Below are positions 23,988 through 32,945 of a DNA stretch of 33,203 nucleotides, in pieces (position 1 is the first letter of the stretch; the number at the start of each line of letters is the position of its first letter). The position numbers and the translations under genes were made by a program. Where the stretch lies: positions 1 to 33,203 of the forward strand of contig DATHRZ010000088.1 of NCBI GenBank assembly GCA_035464655.1. The letters are read 5' to 3'. A model generated the notes under the pieces. That model made no database searches, had not been told where the DNA came from, and saw only the letters and a program-made list of their open reading frames with translations. The stretch is from JARFPW01 sp035464655. Its GTDB lineage: Bacteria; Gemmatimonadota; Gemmatimonadetes; Palauibacterales; Palauibacteraceae.

Positions 23988-23996
23988 GGCGGAGCT

Positions 23997-24419
23997 CTAG
24001 AAGGGGCGCTTCCCGTCGCGTACCGCCCGGCTCAGGTACATGCCGCCGTTCAGAACCTGCCGGATGGCGCCGGGAAGCTCGCGCGGGTTTCCCTTCACGA
24101 GGTATCCCTTTGCGCCGGCCTCGAGGGCGCGCTCGACGTAGAACGTCTCCTCGTGGCCGGAATACATGAGACAGAGGATGTCCGGCCGCCGGTCGAGCAG
24201 ACGTCGCACCAGCTCGATGCCGTTCATGTCGGGCAGCGAAGTGTCGACCAGCACGAGCTCGACGTCCAGCCCCTCGAGCTCCGCGAAGGCCGCGTCGGCC
24301 GTGGCCGCGGCGCCCACGACCGTCAGCCCGGCGCGGCTCTCGAGGAACTCTCCGATCATCTCGCGCATGACGTCGTGGTCCTCGACGAGGTAGACCCTCG
24401 CCTCCGGCGATCCGGTCAC
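23997..24419 (-). CDS. Stand-alone response-regulator receiver (NarL-type, no output domain)
   Basis: A 140-residue receiver domain. The acidic pair is in LVEDHD (E13, D14), the phospho-acceptor is D59 in LVDTSLPDMNG, the switch residue is S87 in YSGHEE and the conserved Lys is K109 in GYLVKG. The C-terminal AIRQVLNGGMYLSRAVRDG is the usual linker leading to a LuxR-type helix-turn-helix in NarL/FixJ regulators, but the protein stops there. The GTG at 24419 overlaps the stop of the upstream kinase (GTGA), so the two are translated together and are very probably partners. It must act through protein contacts, or phosphotransfer, rather than by DNA binding of its own. Confidence 0.9.
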   Translation of the reverse strand: MTGSPEARVYLVEDHDVMREMIGEFLESRAGLTVVGAAATADAAFAELEGLDVELVLVDTSLPDMNGIELVRRLLDRRPDILCLMYSGHEETFYVERALEAGAKGYLVKGNPRELPGAIRQVLNGGMYLSRAVRDGKRPF

Positions 24420-27400
24420 GAAGGTCCCTCCTCGTCCGCCGCCCCCGCCCCGCCGGCGTACGACTGCCTCGGCTCGATCGGCGCATGGAGGCTGGCGCGG
24501 GTTCCGGAGCCAGGGGTCGACTCGATTTCCAGCCGGCCCCCGAACAGCCTGAGACGCTCGCCGAGGCTGAGCAGCCCGACGCTGCTGTCGTCCACGCTGC
24601 GCCCCGCGATGCTGGAGACGTCGAAGCCGCGTCCCTCGTCGACGACCCGGATCACGATCTCGTCCTCGCGCTCGGAGAGCTCGACCGTCGCCCGGTTCGT
24701 TCCCGCGTGCTTTACCACGTTGAACAGCAACTCGCGCACGGCCTGGAACAGGAGCATCCGCCAGTCCTCGTCCGGCAGATCGAACGGGCCATCGGCGACG
24801 ATCTCGACCTCGATGTCGTGCAGCTCCAGCATGTGGGTGCGAAGCCAGGCGAGGGCGTCCGTGAGCCCCTCCCTGTCGAGCACCGGCGGGCTGAGCTCCA
24901 CCGTGAGCTGCCGGGTCGTGGCGAGGGCCCGGTCGAGCCACTCTTCGGACTCGCTCAGATGCACACCGGCGGGGGCGGCGCCGGTGTCGTCGAGGGCCTC
25001 TCGCACGAGTGCCAGCTTCAGCTGGATGCTGTAGAGCATCTGCTGCAGGTCACTGTGCAGGATCCGGGCGATTCGTGTGCGCTCGTGCTGCTCCGCCATC
25101 GTCAGGCTGGAAGCGAGCTCGCGCACCTCGTTGGTCCGCTGCTCGACCCGCTGCTCGAGGGAATCCGTAAGCTCCTTCAGCTCTTCCTCTGCCCGCTTCC
25201 GTTCGGTGTGGTCGCCCATCCCCTTCGCGAAGCCGCGCAGGTCTCCATCGGGCAGGTGAAGCGCCGTCATCATGCCCGAGCCCCAGAAGCGCGAGCCGTC
25301 CTTGCGAACGTACCAGCGCTCGTCGCTCACCGATTCGTGCTCCGCGGCTGCGGCCAGATTCTCCTCAGGCGCCCCTGCCTCGCGGTCTTCCGCGGTGTAG
25401 ATGATCGCGCCGGGTTGGCCGAGCGCTTCGCTCTCGTCATATCCGAAGAGCCGCTCGGCGCCGACGTTCCAGGTCGCGATCCGGCCCTCGGCATCCAGCA
25501 GGACGATCGCGTATTCCTCGATGCTCTCGACGAGGATCCGATACCGCTCCTCCGCCTTGCGCCGGGCCTGCTCCTCTTCCAGTCGCCGGGTAATGTCGAC
25601 GAAGGTGACGACGACGCCGTCGATCTGGTCCCTCATGGTCCGGTAGGGGCGCATCCGCATGAGGAACCACGCCCCGCGGCGGCCGCGAACCTCACGCTCG
25701 AGCGGCACGAGGTTGTCGAGCACGAGCTCGGCGTCTTCGACCAGATGCTCGTACTCGAGGTCGTGGGTGAGATGGGTGATCGACCTCCCCACGTCGTCGA
25801 CGATGACGTTGAACAGCTCGGTGATGTGGGGCGTGTAACGCTGGATGCGCAGGTCACGGTCGAGGAAGAGCGTCCCGACCTCCGTCGCGGCCATCAAGTT
25901 CTGAAGATCGCTGTTCGCCTGGGCGAGCTCCTCGACTTTATCCTCGAGCTCCAGGTTGACGGTCGTCAGCTCCTCGTTGACCGACTGGAGCTCCTCCTTC
26001 GACGTCTCGAGCTCTTCCGCCGTCGACTTGTACTCCTCGTTCATCGACTGGAGCTCTTCGTTGGCGGCCTTCATTTCCTCCTTCGAGGACTCGTGCTGTT
26101 CGATCGTGGCGTGCAGACGATCGCGCAAGCGCCGCGTCTCCTCCTCGAGCCGGTGGACGAGAAGGCCCCGCTCGGTCTCCGTCGGCCCTTCGGCGTCCCC
26201 GCCGTGGCCGATGTCCGTGGCCTCGACCTCGGCGAACAGCACGAGCGCCCGGTCGTCGGTGTCCGTGTCGCCGTGGCCGGGCTGCACGATGATGTGAACC
26301 CACGACGCGTCGCCGTTGAAACGCACCTTGATCGGCCGGGTGCTCGTGCTCCGCCCGGCGTCGAACGCTTCGCTGAGGGCCATCTGCAGATCGAGCCGCA
26401 GCTCCGAGCGTATCTCGCGAAGGATGTCGCTGGAGGGACGGCCACCGGGGCGTTCGAGAAACCGTCCGGCCGACTCGGAAAGATGGAGGATCGTGTGGTC
26501 GGCCGTCACGACGATGCTCGGAGGGGCGTGATTCTCCAGGAGCTCCTGGTGTCGCTCCAGCTCGTTGGACGGCAGCGTGCCGCGCTGTCCGATCGCTCGC
26601 GCCGACCCGATCCTGCGTTTGTCGACGAAGCGAGTGTCGAAGGCCAAATCGGGCAGCCGGACCGGCTCACCCGTATCCTCCCGGCGATAGATCCGGTGCT
26701 TCTTGTCGGCGGACTGAAACGCACCGGTGCCACCGTCGACGGACTCGGCGCTGCCGAGGAACAGATAGCCCCCCGGGCGCAGCGCGTACTCGAAGATCTG
26801 GAAGACCTTTCGCTGCAGCGGTCGGTCGAGGTAGATGAGCAGATTCCGGCAGGTGACGAGGTGGAGCCTCGAGAACGGCGGGTCCTTGAGAAGATTGTGA
26901 GAGGCGAACAGCACGCGCCCCCTGAGCTCTTCGTTCACCCGGTAGTGGTGTCCCTCCCTGGAGAAGAACCGCTGTAGCCGTTCCTCGGACACGTCCGCTT
27001 CGATCGCCTCTGGATACACACCCCTGCGGGCGAAGGCCAGGGCCTCCTCGTCGAGGTCGGAGGCGAAGATCTGAAAGTCGGGTGCCTGAGCCACGTCGGC
27101 GGCGCGCTCCGCGAGGAGCATCCCGATCGAATAGGCCTCTTCGCCCGTGGCGCAGCCGGGGACCCAGACCCGCACGCTCTCCTCGAGATCTCCCTCGAGC
27201 AGCTCCGGAATGATCTTCTCCGCCAGGGCGTCCCACGAAGCCCCGTCCCGGAAGAACTGCGTCACGGTGATCAGTAAGCTCTTCAGAAGCGCCTGCGCCT
27301 CAAGATGATGAGTCCGGAGGAACTCGAGGTACTTTCGGAGGCTCTCGACGTGATGCACCTGCATCCGCCGCTCGATGCGGCGCAGGACGGTCGAGTCCTT

Positions 27401-28129
27401 GTAGTCGCTGAAGTCGTGACCGGTGCGATCCCGCAGGAGACCGAGGATATCATCGAGGGCCCCCAGCTCGTCTTCCGGAAGCCTGGTCCGTTGCTCGGGA
27501 ACCTGAATCGCTCCCCAGGATCGCCTGAATTCCGCGACCTTCACCGCGAGCTCCCGCGCCGGCAGAACGAAGTCGACCAGCCCGGTCGCGATGACGCTGA
27601 GCGGCATCGAGTCGTGAGCGGCCTCATGCGGATCCTGCACCATGACCAGCCCGCCGGCCTCCTCGACCGCCTTCAGGCCGACGGCGCCGTCGCTCCCGCC
27701 TCCCGACATGGCGATGCCGATGCCGCCTCCGGGAGAGTCGGCGAGGGAGCGGAAGAACAGGTCGATCGGCGCCCGCCGTCCGTGCGGCTGTGCGAACGCC
27801 TCCACCGAGATATGGCCGTCGACGACGGACAGGCTCTTGTTGGGAGGGATCACGTAGACGGTGCCGGCTTCGACCTTCTGACGCTCCGTCAACTGTCGGA
27901 CCGTCATGGACGTGCGGTGCTGGAGCACTTCGGCCAGGCTGCTCTCCCGCTCGGGGTCGAGGTGCATGACGATCACGAACGCGACGCCCTCGAGGTCCTC
28001 GGGGAGGCCCTCGAAGAAGCTCTGGATCGCCTCGATACCACCGGCGGAAGCTCCGATGCCGACGATCAGGACGTCGTCGGGCGAGGGCAGCGCTTCGCGG
28101 CCGGCCGGCGGTCGGTTCGTCGAGTCCAT
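24416..28129 (-). CDS. CheB-CheR-PAS-PAS histidine kinase fusion
   Basis: A 1237-residue cytoplasmic signalling protein. CheB methylesterase domain, about 20-210, with S28 (GASAGG), H56 (MHLDP) and D147 (SGGGSDG) as catalytic triad, but without a CheB receiver. CheR methyltransferase domain, about 215-485, with VPGCATGEEAYSIG for SAM binding and CRNLLIYLD. A Glu-rich coiled coil at about 655-745 (EELQSMNEEYKSTAEELETS). Two PAS domains, about 745-860 and 860-985. HisKA_3-type dimerisation domain with the phospho-His near 1024 in RIARILHSDLQQ. HATPase domain to about 1220 with N-box FNVVKHAG and DEGRGFD. The ATG at 28129 has AAGGA upstream; an ATG at 28159 is less likely. No receptor genes are nearby. 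Confidence 0.94.
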   Translation of the reverse strand: MDSTNRPPAGREALPSPDDVLIVGIGASAGGIEAIQSFFEGLPEDLEGVAFVIVMHLDPERESSLAEVLQHRTSMTVRQLTERQKVEAGTVYVIPPNKSLSVVDGHISVEAFAQPHGRRAPIDLFFRSLADSPGGGIGIAMSGGGSDGAVGLKAVEEAGGLVMVQDPHEAAHDSMPLSVIATGLVDFVLPARELAVKVAEFRRSWGAIQVPEQRTRLPEDELGALDDILGLLRDRTGHDFSDYKDSTVLRRIERRMQVHHVESLRKYLEFLRTHHLEAQALLKSLLITVTQFFRDGASWDALAEKIIPELLEGDLEESVRVWVPGCATGEEAYSIGMLLAERAADVAQAPDFQIFASDLDEEALAFARRGVYPEAIEADVSEERLQRFFSREGHHYRVNEELRGRVLFASHNLLKDPPFSRLHLVTCRNLLIYLDRPLQRKVFQIFEYALRPGGYLFLGSAESVDGGTGAFQSADKKHRIYRREDTGEPVRLPDLAFDTRFVDKRRIGSARAIGQRGTLPSNELERHQELLENHAPPSIVVTADHTILHLSESAGRFLERPGGRPSSDILREIRSELRLDLQMALSEAFDAGRSTSTRPIKVRFNGDASWVHIIVQPGHGDTDTDDRALVLFAEVEATDIGHGGDAEGPTETERGLLVHRLEEETRRLRDRLHATIEQHESSKEEMKAANEELQSMNEEYKSTAEELETSKEELQSVNEELTTVNLELEDKVEELAQANSDLQNLMAATEVGTLFLDRDLRIQRYTPHITELFNVIVDDVGRSITHLTHDLEYEHLVEDAELVLDNLVPLEREVRGRRGAWFLMRMRPYRTMRDQIDGVVVTFVDITRRLEEEQARRKAEERYRILVESIEEYAIVLLDAEGRIATWNVGAERLFGYDESEALGQPGAIIYTAEDREAGAPEENLAAAAEHESVSDERWYVRKDGSRFWGSGMMTALHLPDGDLRGFAKGMGDHTERKRAEEELKELTDSLEQRVEQRTNEVRELASSLTMAEQHERTRIARILHSDLQQMLYSIQLKLALVREALDDTGAAPAGVHLSESEEWLDRALATTRQLTVELSPPVLDREGLTDALAWLRTHMLELHDIEVEIVADGPFDLPDEDWRMLLFQAVRELLFNVVKHAGTNRATVELSEREDEIVIRVVDEGRGFDVSSIAGRSVDDSSVGLLSLGERLRLFGGRLEIESTPGSGTRASLHAPIEPRQSYAGGAGAADEEGPS

Positions 28130-28289
28130 GTAGTTCCTTGTACGAGGACGCAGTGGCACACGAGCCTGGACGCCTGGGCCTGCGGTCCGCGATCACCGGT
28201 GGCACGCGCAGGGCTCGTGGGCGATGATTACAGACGATGAACATAATGCGTTCACGCGGCTCCGGCGCACACCCCGGCCGACGCGCGTC

Positions 28290-30224
28290 ATGAGCTCCCC
28301 CGGCTCTCGGGCGCGTCCGTCTCCCTGGCGGACGCCCGAGGCGACGCGTACCTACGTCTCCGGCTTCCTGTGGGCGGCCGGGTTGCTCCTCGTGCTTTTG
28401 GGCGATGCGCCCGATCACGGGGGCTGGCTGCGTATCCGCCTCGACGCGCCCGGCCTCGTGTTCCTCGCGGGCGCCCTGGTCGGCGGGTGGAACTTCTTCC
28501 CGAAGGGAGTCCGCGCCGCCGCCACCCTGAAGCTCGACATGAATTTCCTGATGACGGCGGCAATCCTGGGGGCCGTCCTCATCGGAGAGCCGCTCGAGGC
28601 GGCGGCGATCGCCTTCCTGTTCTCGCTCGCCGAGCTGCTCGAGCGCCACGCCGTCGTCCGGGCCCGGAACTCGGTCGACGAACTCCTGCGACTCGCGCCC
28701 GAGCAGGCCATGCTGGTCGGCGACGACGGACGCGAGCGTTCCGTGCCGGCGTCCGAGCTGCGGACGGGGCAGCGCGTGCGCGTTCGACCCGGGGAGAAGA
28801 TCCCGATCGACGGCCGTGTCGTGGCCGGCCAATCCGCCGTCGACGAGGCCAACGTGACGGGGGAGTCGGTTCCCGTCGGGAGGGGCCCGGGAGACCCCGT
28901 CTACGCCGGGACCATGAATACCGAAGGCTTCCTGGAGATAGAGGCGACGACCGACGCGGGCGACACCACCCTCGATCGAATCGCCCGGCTCGTACGCGAA
29001 GCGCAGGCTCGCCGCTCGCCCACCGAGCTGTTCGTGAAGCGCTTCGCCCGCTGGTACACGCCCGCCGTCACGGCGCTCGCCGTGATCGTGATGGTCGTGC
29101 CGCCCGCGCTCGGCTTCGGCACCGGGCTGACGTGGTTCGTCCGCGGCCTGACATTGCTCGTGATCGCGTGTCCCTGCGCCCTCGTCATCGCCACGCCGGT
29201 CACGATCGTCAGCGCGCTGACCTCGGCGGCGCGCCACGGCGTGCTCATCAAGGGCGGCGAGTACGTCGAAGCCCTCGGTTCGACCCGCGCGATGGCGTTC
29301 GACAAGACGGGTACGCTCACGGGCGGGCGGCTCGGGGTCACCGACGTCGAGCCGCTCGGCGAGGCTTCGTCCGACGAGCTGCTGGTGCTCGCGGCGTCCG
29401 TCGAGGAGCGTTCGGAGCATCCGATCGGGCGCGCGCTCGCCAGGCGCCACCCGGAACGCGCGGCCGTGTCTGAGTTTCGGGCCCATCCGGGCCGTGGGGT
29501 GACGGCGATCGTCGACGGCCGGAAGGTCGCGATCGGAACGGCGGACTTTCTGCGGGATATCGGGCTCGCTCCCGAGGCCCTGGCCGAGGCTGTTCGGCGA
29601 ATGGAGCCGCTCGAGCGCGGCGGACGCACCGTCGTGATGGTCGCCCGGGAAGGGCGGGTCATCGGGTTGATCGGGCTGTCCGATCGCCCGCGCCCGCAGG
29701 CGGCCTCCGTGCTGCGGCGCCTGCGCGAGGACGGCGTCCGCCACCAGGTCCTGCTGACCGGCGACCAGCCGTTCGCGGCCGCCGACGTGGGCGCGGAGAT
29801 GGGCGTCGACGAGGTGCGCGACTCGCTGCGTCCCGAGGACAAGGTGGACGCCGTGCGCGAGCTCGGCGAGCGGTACGGGACAGTGGCGATGGTCGGGGAC
29901 GGGGTGAACGACGCCCCGGCGCTCGCCGCCGCCCACGTGGGCATCGCGATGGGTGGGGCGGGCTCGCCCGCCACGATCGAAACGGCCGACGTCGTCTTGA
30001 TGGGGGACGACCTCGGGATGCTGCCCTATGCTCGCCGGCTTACGCGTATGGCAAGGCGGCTGGTCCGCGTCAACATCGGGCTCGCGCTCGGCCTCAAGAC
30101 CCTGCTTGCCCTGGGCGCCGTGACGGGACACGTGAGCCTGATCGTGGCCGTGCTGGTCGGCGACATGGGCGCGACGATCGCCGTCGTCCTCAACGCGATG
30201 CGCCTGGCGCGCGTCACGCCGTGA
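28290..30224 (+). CDS. P1B-type heavy-metal ATPase (Zn/Cd/Pb class)
   Basis: A 644-residue metal-exporting ATPase. Residues about 20-130 contain the first membrane helices. The metal site CPC is C294/C296 (VIACPCALVIATP), the phosphorylated Asp is D338 in DKTGTLT, the nucleotide-domain SEHPIGRAL has the P1B His-Pro pair, and GDGVNDAPAL (D537) closes the P domain. The last helix carries D625 in GDMGATIAVVLNAMRL, the position of the essential Asp of ZntA-like Zn/Cd/Pb pumps. No N-terminal HMA/CxxC domain is present. An ATG at 28224 would add 22 residues written in A/T-ending codons unlike the rest of the gene, so that stretch looks like promoter. It diverges from the kinase gene. Confidence 0.9.
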   Translation: MSSPGSRARPSPWRTPEATRTYVSGFLWAAGLLLVLLGDAPDHGGWLRIRLDAPGLVFLAGALVGGWNFFPKGVRAAATLKLDMNFLMTAAILGAVLIGEPLEAAAIAFLFSLAELLERHAVVRARNSVDELLRLAPEQAMLVGDDGRERSVPASELRTGQRVRVRPGEKIPIDGRVVAGQSAVDEANVTGESVPVGRGPGDPVYAGTMNTEGFLEIEATTDAGDTTLDRIARLVREAQARRSPTELFVKRFARWYTPAVTALAVIVMVVPPALGFGTGLTWFVRGLTLLVIACPCALVIATPVTIVSALTSAARHGVLIKGGEYVEALGSTRAMAFDKTGTLTGGRLGVTDVEPLGEASSDELLVLAASVEERSEHPIGRALARRHPERAAVSEFRAHPGRGVTAIVDGRKVAIGTADFLRDIGLAPEALAEAVRRMEPLERGGRTVVMVAREGRVIGLIGLSDRPRPQAASVLRRLREDGVRHQVLLTGDQPFAAADVGAEMGVDEVRDSLRPEDKVDAVRELGERYGTVAMVGDGVNDAPALAAAHVGIAMGGAGSPATIETADVVLMGDDLGMLPYARRLTRMARRLVRVNIGLALGLKTLLALGAVTGHVSLIVAVLVGDMGATIAVVLNAMRLARVTP

Positions 30225-30960
30225 GTCGCCGCGCGGCGATCAATACGGTCTTGCCGATCAGTCGCGCGGGCTCACGATCCTCGTAGCCGTTGAACGTGCG
30301 GATGTCTTCGAGGCCCGCCTCGCGCAGCAGGCGTTCGGTCTCGGGCGGCGTGACCATCGCCATCTCGTGCGTCTTCATCAACTCGTGGTCCGCCCCTGTA
30401 GCGTCCGTCCAGCGAAACGTGTCGACGTGAGTGAACCGACCAGCATGCACGTCGATCTCGTGCCTGGCGGTGCGCGTGACGGCGATGCCGTCAACCGTCA
30501 CCGTCCGCCGCGGCGGTTCGCGGTAGTTCTTGAGAATCCACCAGAAGTTGGAGAAATGGAGAAACAGCACGCCGCCCGGCCGCAGGGCTCGCGTCGCACG
30601 CCCGACGGCGTCTCGCCTCGCTTCGAAGGTCGTCAGATAGCTGTAGGGACCGTTCACGGCCGCGACGAGGTCATAGGCCGAAGACTCGTCGATGTCGTCA
30701 AAGCCGCCCCGTCGCACGCGCACGGCCTCCACGCCAGCGGCTGACCGGACGGCGGCTTCCGCGTAATCGGGGTCGGGCTCGAGTCCCGTCACCGTCCAGC
30801 CGAGAGCGGTGAGCGGTGCGAGCAGGCGGCCGGGGCCACAGCCCACGTCGAGCACGTGCAACCGCCCGGACAGGCTGTACACGTCGGTGAGATAGCGGAG
30901 GAACGCGACGACCCGCGCCGGATCGGATTCGTACAGGGAGTACAACTGCGCCTGGTTCAC
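30214..30960 (-). CDS. Class I SAM-dependent methyltransferase
   Basis: A 248-residue protein with a Rossmann methyltransferase fold. Motif I is LHVLDVGCGPGRLLAPL (about 37-53), followed by the acidic end of strand 2 in VTGLEPDPDYAE. The motif IV region is YDLVAAVNGPYSYL, and the post-motif is LRPGGVLFLHFSNFWW. The substrate is unknown; the C-terminal half is rich in strands, as in small-molecule methyltransferases. The GTG at 30960 overlaps the stop of the DUF2784 gene (GTGA at 30957-30960). Its own stop overlaps the convergent metal ATPase gene by 11 bases (30214-30224). It is the third gene of a tight three-gene set. Confidence 0.88.
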   Translation of the reverse strand: MNQAQLYSLYESDPARVVAFLRYLTDVYSLSGRLHVLDVGCGPGRLLAPLTALGWTVTGLEPDPDYAEAAVRSAAGVEAVRVRRGGFDDIDESSAYDLVAAVNGPYSYLTTFEARRDAVGRATRALRPGGVLFLHFSNFWWILKNYREPPRRTVTVDGIAVTRTARHEIDVHAGRFTHVDTFRWTDATGADHELMKTHEMAMVTPPETERLLREAGLEDIRTFNGYEDREPARLIGKTVLIAARRLTA

Positions 30961-31319
30961 GCCGTGACCCTTCGCCAGACGATCAGGTAGACGACCAGGT
31001 TGATAGCCACCACGATCGCGGCCAGCGCGATCTGGACGTCGCGTGTCAGCCCGCCGGGGTAGATGACCGGCAGCAGGTAGTGCTCGATGAACCCACCCGA
31101 GTATCCCGCCTCGCCGGCGGAGCGCCGCAGGGAGTGCTCGATCGGCGTGAGCGGGCAGACCCAGCCGAACAGCTCGATGAGGATTCCCCAGGCGGCGGCC
31201 GGCAGATGAACGAGTGCCGCGCGCGGCCAGCGCAGGGCGAGGAGCCCGCCCAGCACCACGAACCCGATGAACCCGAAATGGACCACGAGAACGAGGTCGG
31301 CCAGGGCGGAGTGGATCAT
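30957..31319 (-). CDS. DUF2784 small membrane protein
   Basis: A 120-residue inner-membrane protein with three to four helices. The DUF2784 pattern is clear: LVLVVHFGFIGFVVLGG, then WGILIELFGWVCPLTPIEHS and the GYSGGFIEHYLLPVIYPGGL segment with a charged, conserved loop. The function of the family is unknown. The ATG at 31319 overlaps the stop of the upstream oxidoreductase (ATGA at 31316-31319), and its stop overlaps the methyltransferase GTG. The conserved His, Cys and Glu on the same side of the membrane could bind a metal or haem; this is speculation. Confidence 0.88.
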   Translation of the reverse strand: MIHSALADLVLVVHFGFIGFVVLGGLLALRWPRAALVHLPAAAWGILIELFGWVCPLTPIEHSLRRSAGEAGYSGGFIEHYLLPVIYPGGLTRDVQIALAAIVVAINLVVYLIVWRRVTA

Positions 31320-32770
31320 CGCTCGCGCCGCATGTCGTGCAGCACCGTGCGGGCCGCGTGCCAGCCGGCCATGCCGTGAACACCGCCGCCCGGAGGCGTC
31401 GACGAGGAGCACATGTAGAGGCCCGGCGAGTCGTCGTTTCCAGCGCGCGACAGCCGGTATGGCCGGGGGCTGACGAGCGGCCGCGCCAGCATCTGCGCGA
31501 GGTCCTGGGCGCCGCCGTTGATGTCGCCTCCGACGAGGTTGGCGTTCTGACGCTCGAGCTCGGCGGGCGGCGAGACGAAGCGCTCGAGAATGCACTGCCG
31601 GAAGCCGGGCGCGAAGCGCTCGATCTGCGCCTCGATCCGGTCGGTCATGTCGACGGTCGAACCGTTCGGCACGTGGCAATAGGCCCACACCGTGTGGCCG
31701 CCGTCCGGGGCGCGCGCCGGATCGAACAGGGAATGCTGGGCGAGCAGCACGAACGGGGCCTCGGGGGTTCCGCCGTCCGCGACGGTTCGCTCGCCGGCGG
31801 CGATCTCCTCCAGCGTTCCGCCCACATGGACGGTGCCGGCCAGGCCACACGCCGGGTTCGCCCAGGGGATCGGCCCGTCCAGCGCCCAGTCGACCTTGAA
31901 GGCGGCCGCGCCGTAGCGGAAGCGGAGCAATGCCTGGCGAGGGCGGCGCGGCAGCGCCTCGCCGCCGATCCGCAGAACCTGGCGCGGCGTCAGGTCGAAC
32001 ACGACGTTTCGGGCCGATGGCAAAGCGTCCATCGACTCCACGCGTCGGTACGTCTCGATCTCGCCCCCGATCGACTGAAGGTAGCTGGCCAACGCGGCCG
32101 TGATCCGGCCGGCGCCGCCGCGCGGACAGGGCCAGCCCACACGGTGCGCGAGCGTGCCGAGCACGAGCCCGAACGAGGCCGAGGCGGCCTGGTCGAGCGC
32201 GAGCAGCGAGTGCGCGGCGTGGCCGGCGAACAGCGCCCGCGCCTCGGTCGTCTCGAAGCGCGCTCGGGCCAGTCCCTCGGCGGAGCGCAGGGCCGGCAGC
32301 CCGAAGCGCGCCAGGGCGACCGGATGCTTCGGCCAGTGGAGAAGCGGTCGCAGGATCTCCTTCTCGAGCCTGGGCCAGCTTTCCACCAGCGGCCCGAACA
32401 GGTCGATCCACGCCCCGGCATCCGGACCGAGTCCGCCGGCGGTCTCTTCCAGCGAACGGTGGTGCATCACGGCCCGACCCCCGTCGAGCGGATGCGCGAG
32501 CGGCAGGTCGGGCTGCACCCATTCGAGCCCGTGGGCCCCAAGCGGAAGCTGGCGGAAGAAGGGGGAGGCCGCGGCGAGGGGATGCGTCGTCGAGCCCAGG
32601 TCGTGCACAAAACCGTCGCGCGTGAGTTCGGCGGAACGGGCCGCCCCCCCGACGTCGCCGTTGGCTTCGAGCACACGGACCCGCCGGCCAGCTTCGGCCA
32701 GGACGATCGCCGCCGCCAGCCCATTCGGGCCGGCGCCCACGATGACGGCATCCAGCGGCTGAGTGCCCAC
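31316..32770 (-). CDS. FAD-dependent oxidoreductase of the COG1233 (phytoene desaturase / PYROXD2-like) group
   Basis: A 484-residue flavoprotein. The N-terminal dinucleotide-binding site is AVIVGAGPNGLAAAIVLAEA (residues 8-27) with the ribose-binding VLEANGDVGGAARS about 20 residues on. The C-terminal FAD-contact motif reads LYMCSSSTPPGGGVHGMAGW. This ending is characteristic of PYROXD2-like members of the carotenoid desaturase superfamily rather than of true phytoene desaturases. The substrate is unknown, and no carotenoid genes are nearby. The GTG at 32770 places the Rossmann strand near the N-terminus, as usual; an ATG at 32839 would add 23 residues. No ribosome-binding site is obvious for either. 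First gene of the set shared with DUF2784 and the methyltransferase. Confidence 0.88.
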   Translation of the reverse strand: MGTQPLDAVIVGAGPNGLAAAIVLAEAGRRVRVLEANGDVGGAARSAELTRDGFVHDLGSTTHPLAAASPFFRQLPLGAHGLEWVQPDLPLAHPLDGGRAVMHHRSLEETAGGLGPDAGAWIDLFGPLVESWPRLEKEILRPLLHWPKHPVALARFGLPALRSAEGLARARFETTEARALFAGHAAHSLLALDQAASASFGLVLGTLAHRVGWPCPRGGAGRITAALASYLQSIGGEIETYRRVESMDALPSARNVVFDLTPRQVLRIGGEALPRRPRQALLRFRYGAAAFKVDWALDGPIPWANPACGLAGTVHVGGTLEEIAAGERTVADGGTPEAPFVLLAQHSLFDPARAPDGGHTVWAYCHVPNGSTVDMTDRIEAQIERFAPGFRQCILERFVSPPAELERQNANLVGGDINGGAQDLAQMLARPLVSPRPYRLSRAGNDDSPGLYMCSSSTPPGGGVHGMAGWHAARTVLHDMRRER

Positions 32771-32871
32771 GAGGGGAGCATAGGGCGGAGAGCATGGCGG
32801 CCGCCACCGCGTGAGCGTCGTCGCATTGTGGCGAAGCACGTCGCGGGGATATCGTCCCGCATACGAAGCGC

Positions 32872-32945
32872 GGGCCCGTAGCTCAGCTGGTCAGAGCAGG
32901 GGACTCATAATCCCAAGGTCGCAGGTTCGAGTCCTGCCGGGCCCA
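32872..32945 (+). tRNA. tRNA with anticodon CAT (elongator Met or Ile2)
   Basis: A 74-base cloverleaf. Acceptor GGGCCCG/CGGGCCC with discriminator A, D-stem GCTC/GAGC, anticodon CAT at 32906-32908 in loop CTCATAA, T-arm GCAGG-TTCGAGT-CCTGC. The anticodon stem has four good pairs and a G-A mismatch at the top. The G1-C72 pair excludes an initiator tRNA. CAT can be elongator methionine or, when C34 is changed to lysidine by TilS, isoleucine-2 reading AUA; the GACTCATAATC anticodon arm slightly recalls Ile2. The 3' CCA is not encoded (TTT follows). It is transcribed opposite to the neighbouring oxidoreductase gene. Confidence 0.95.
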
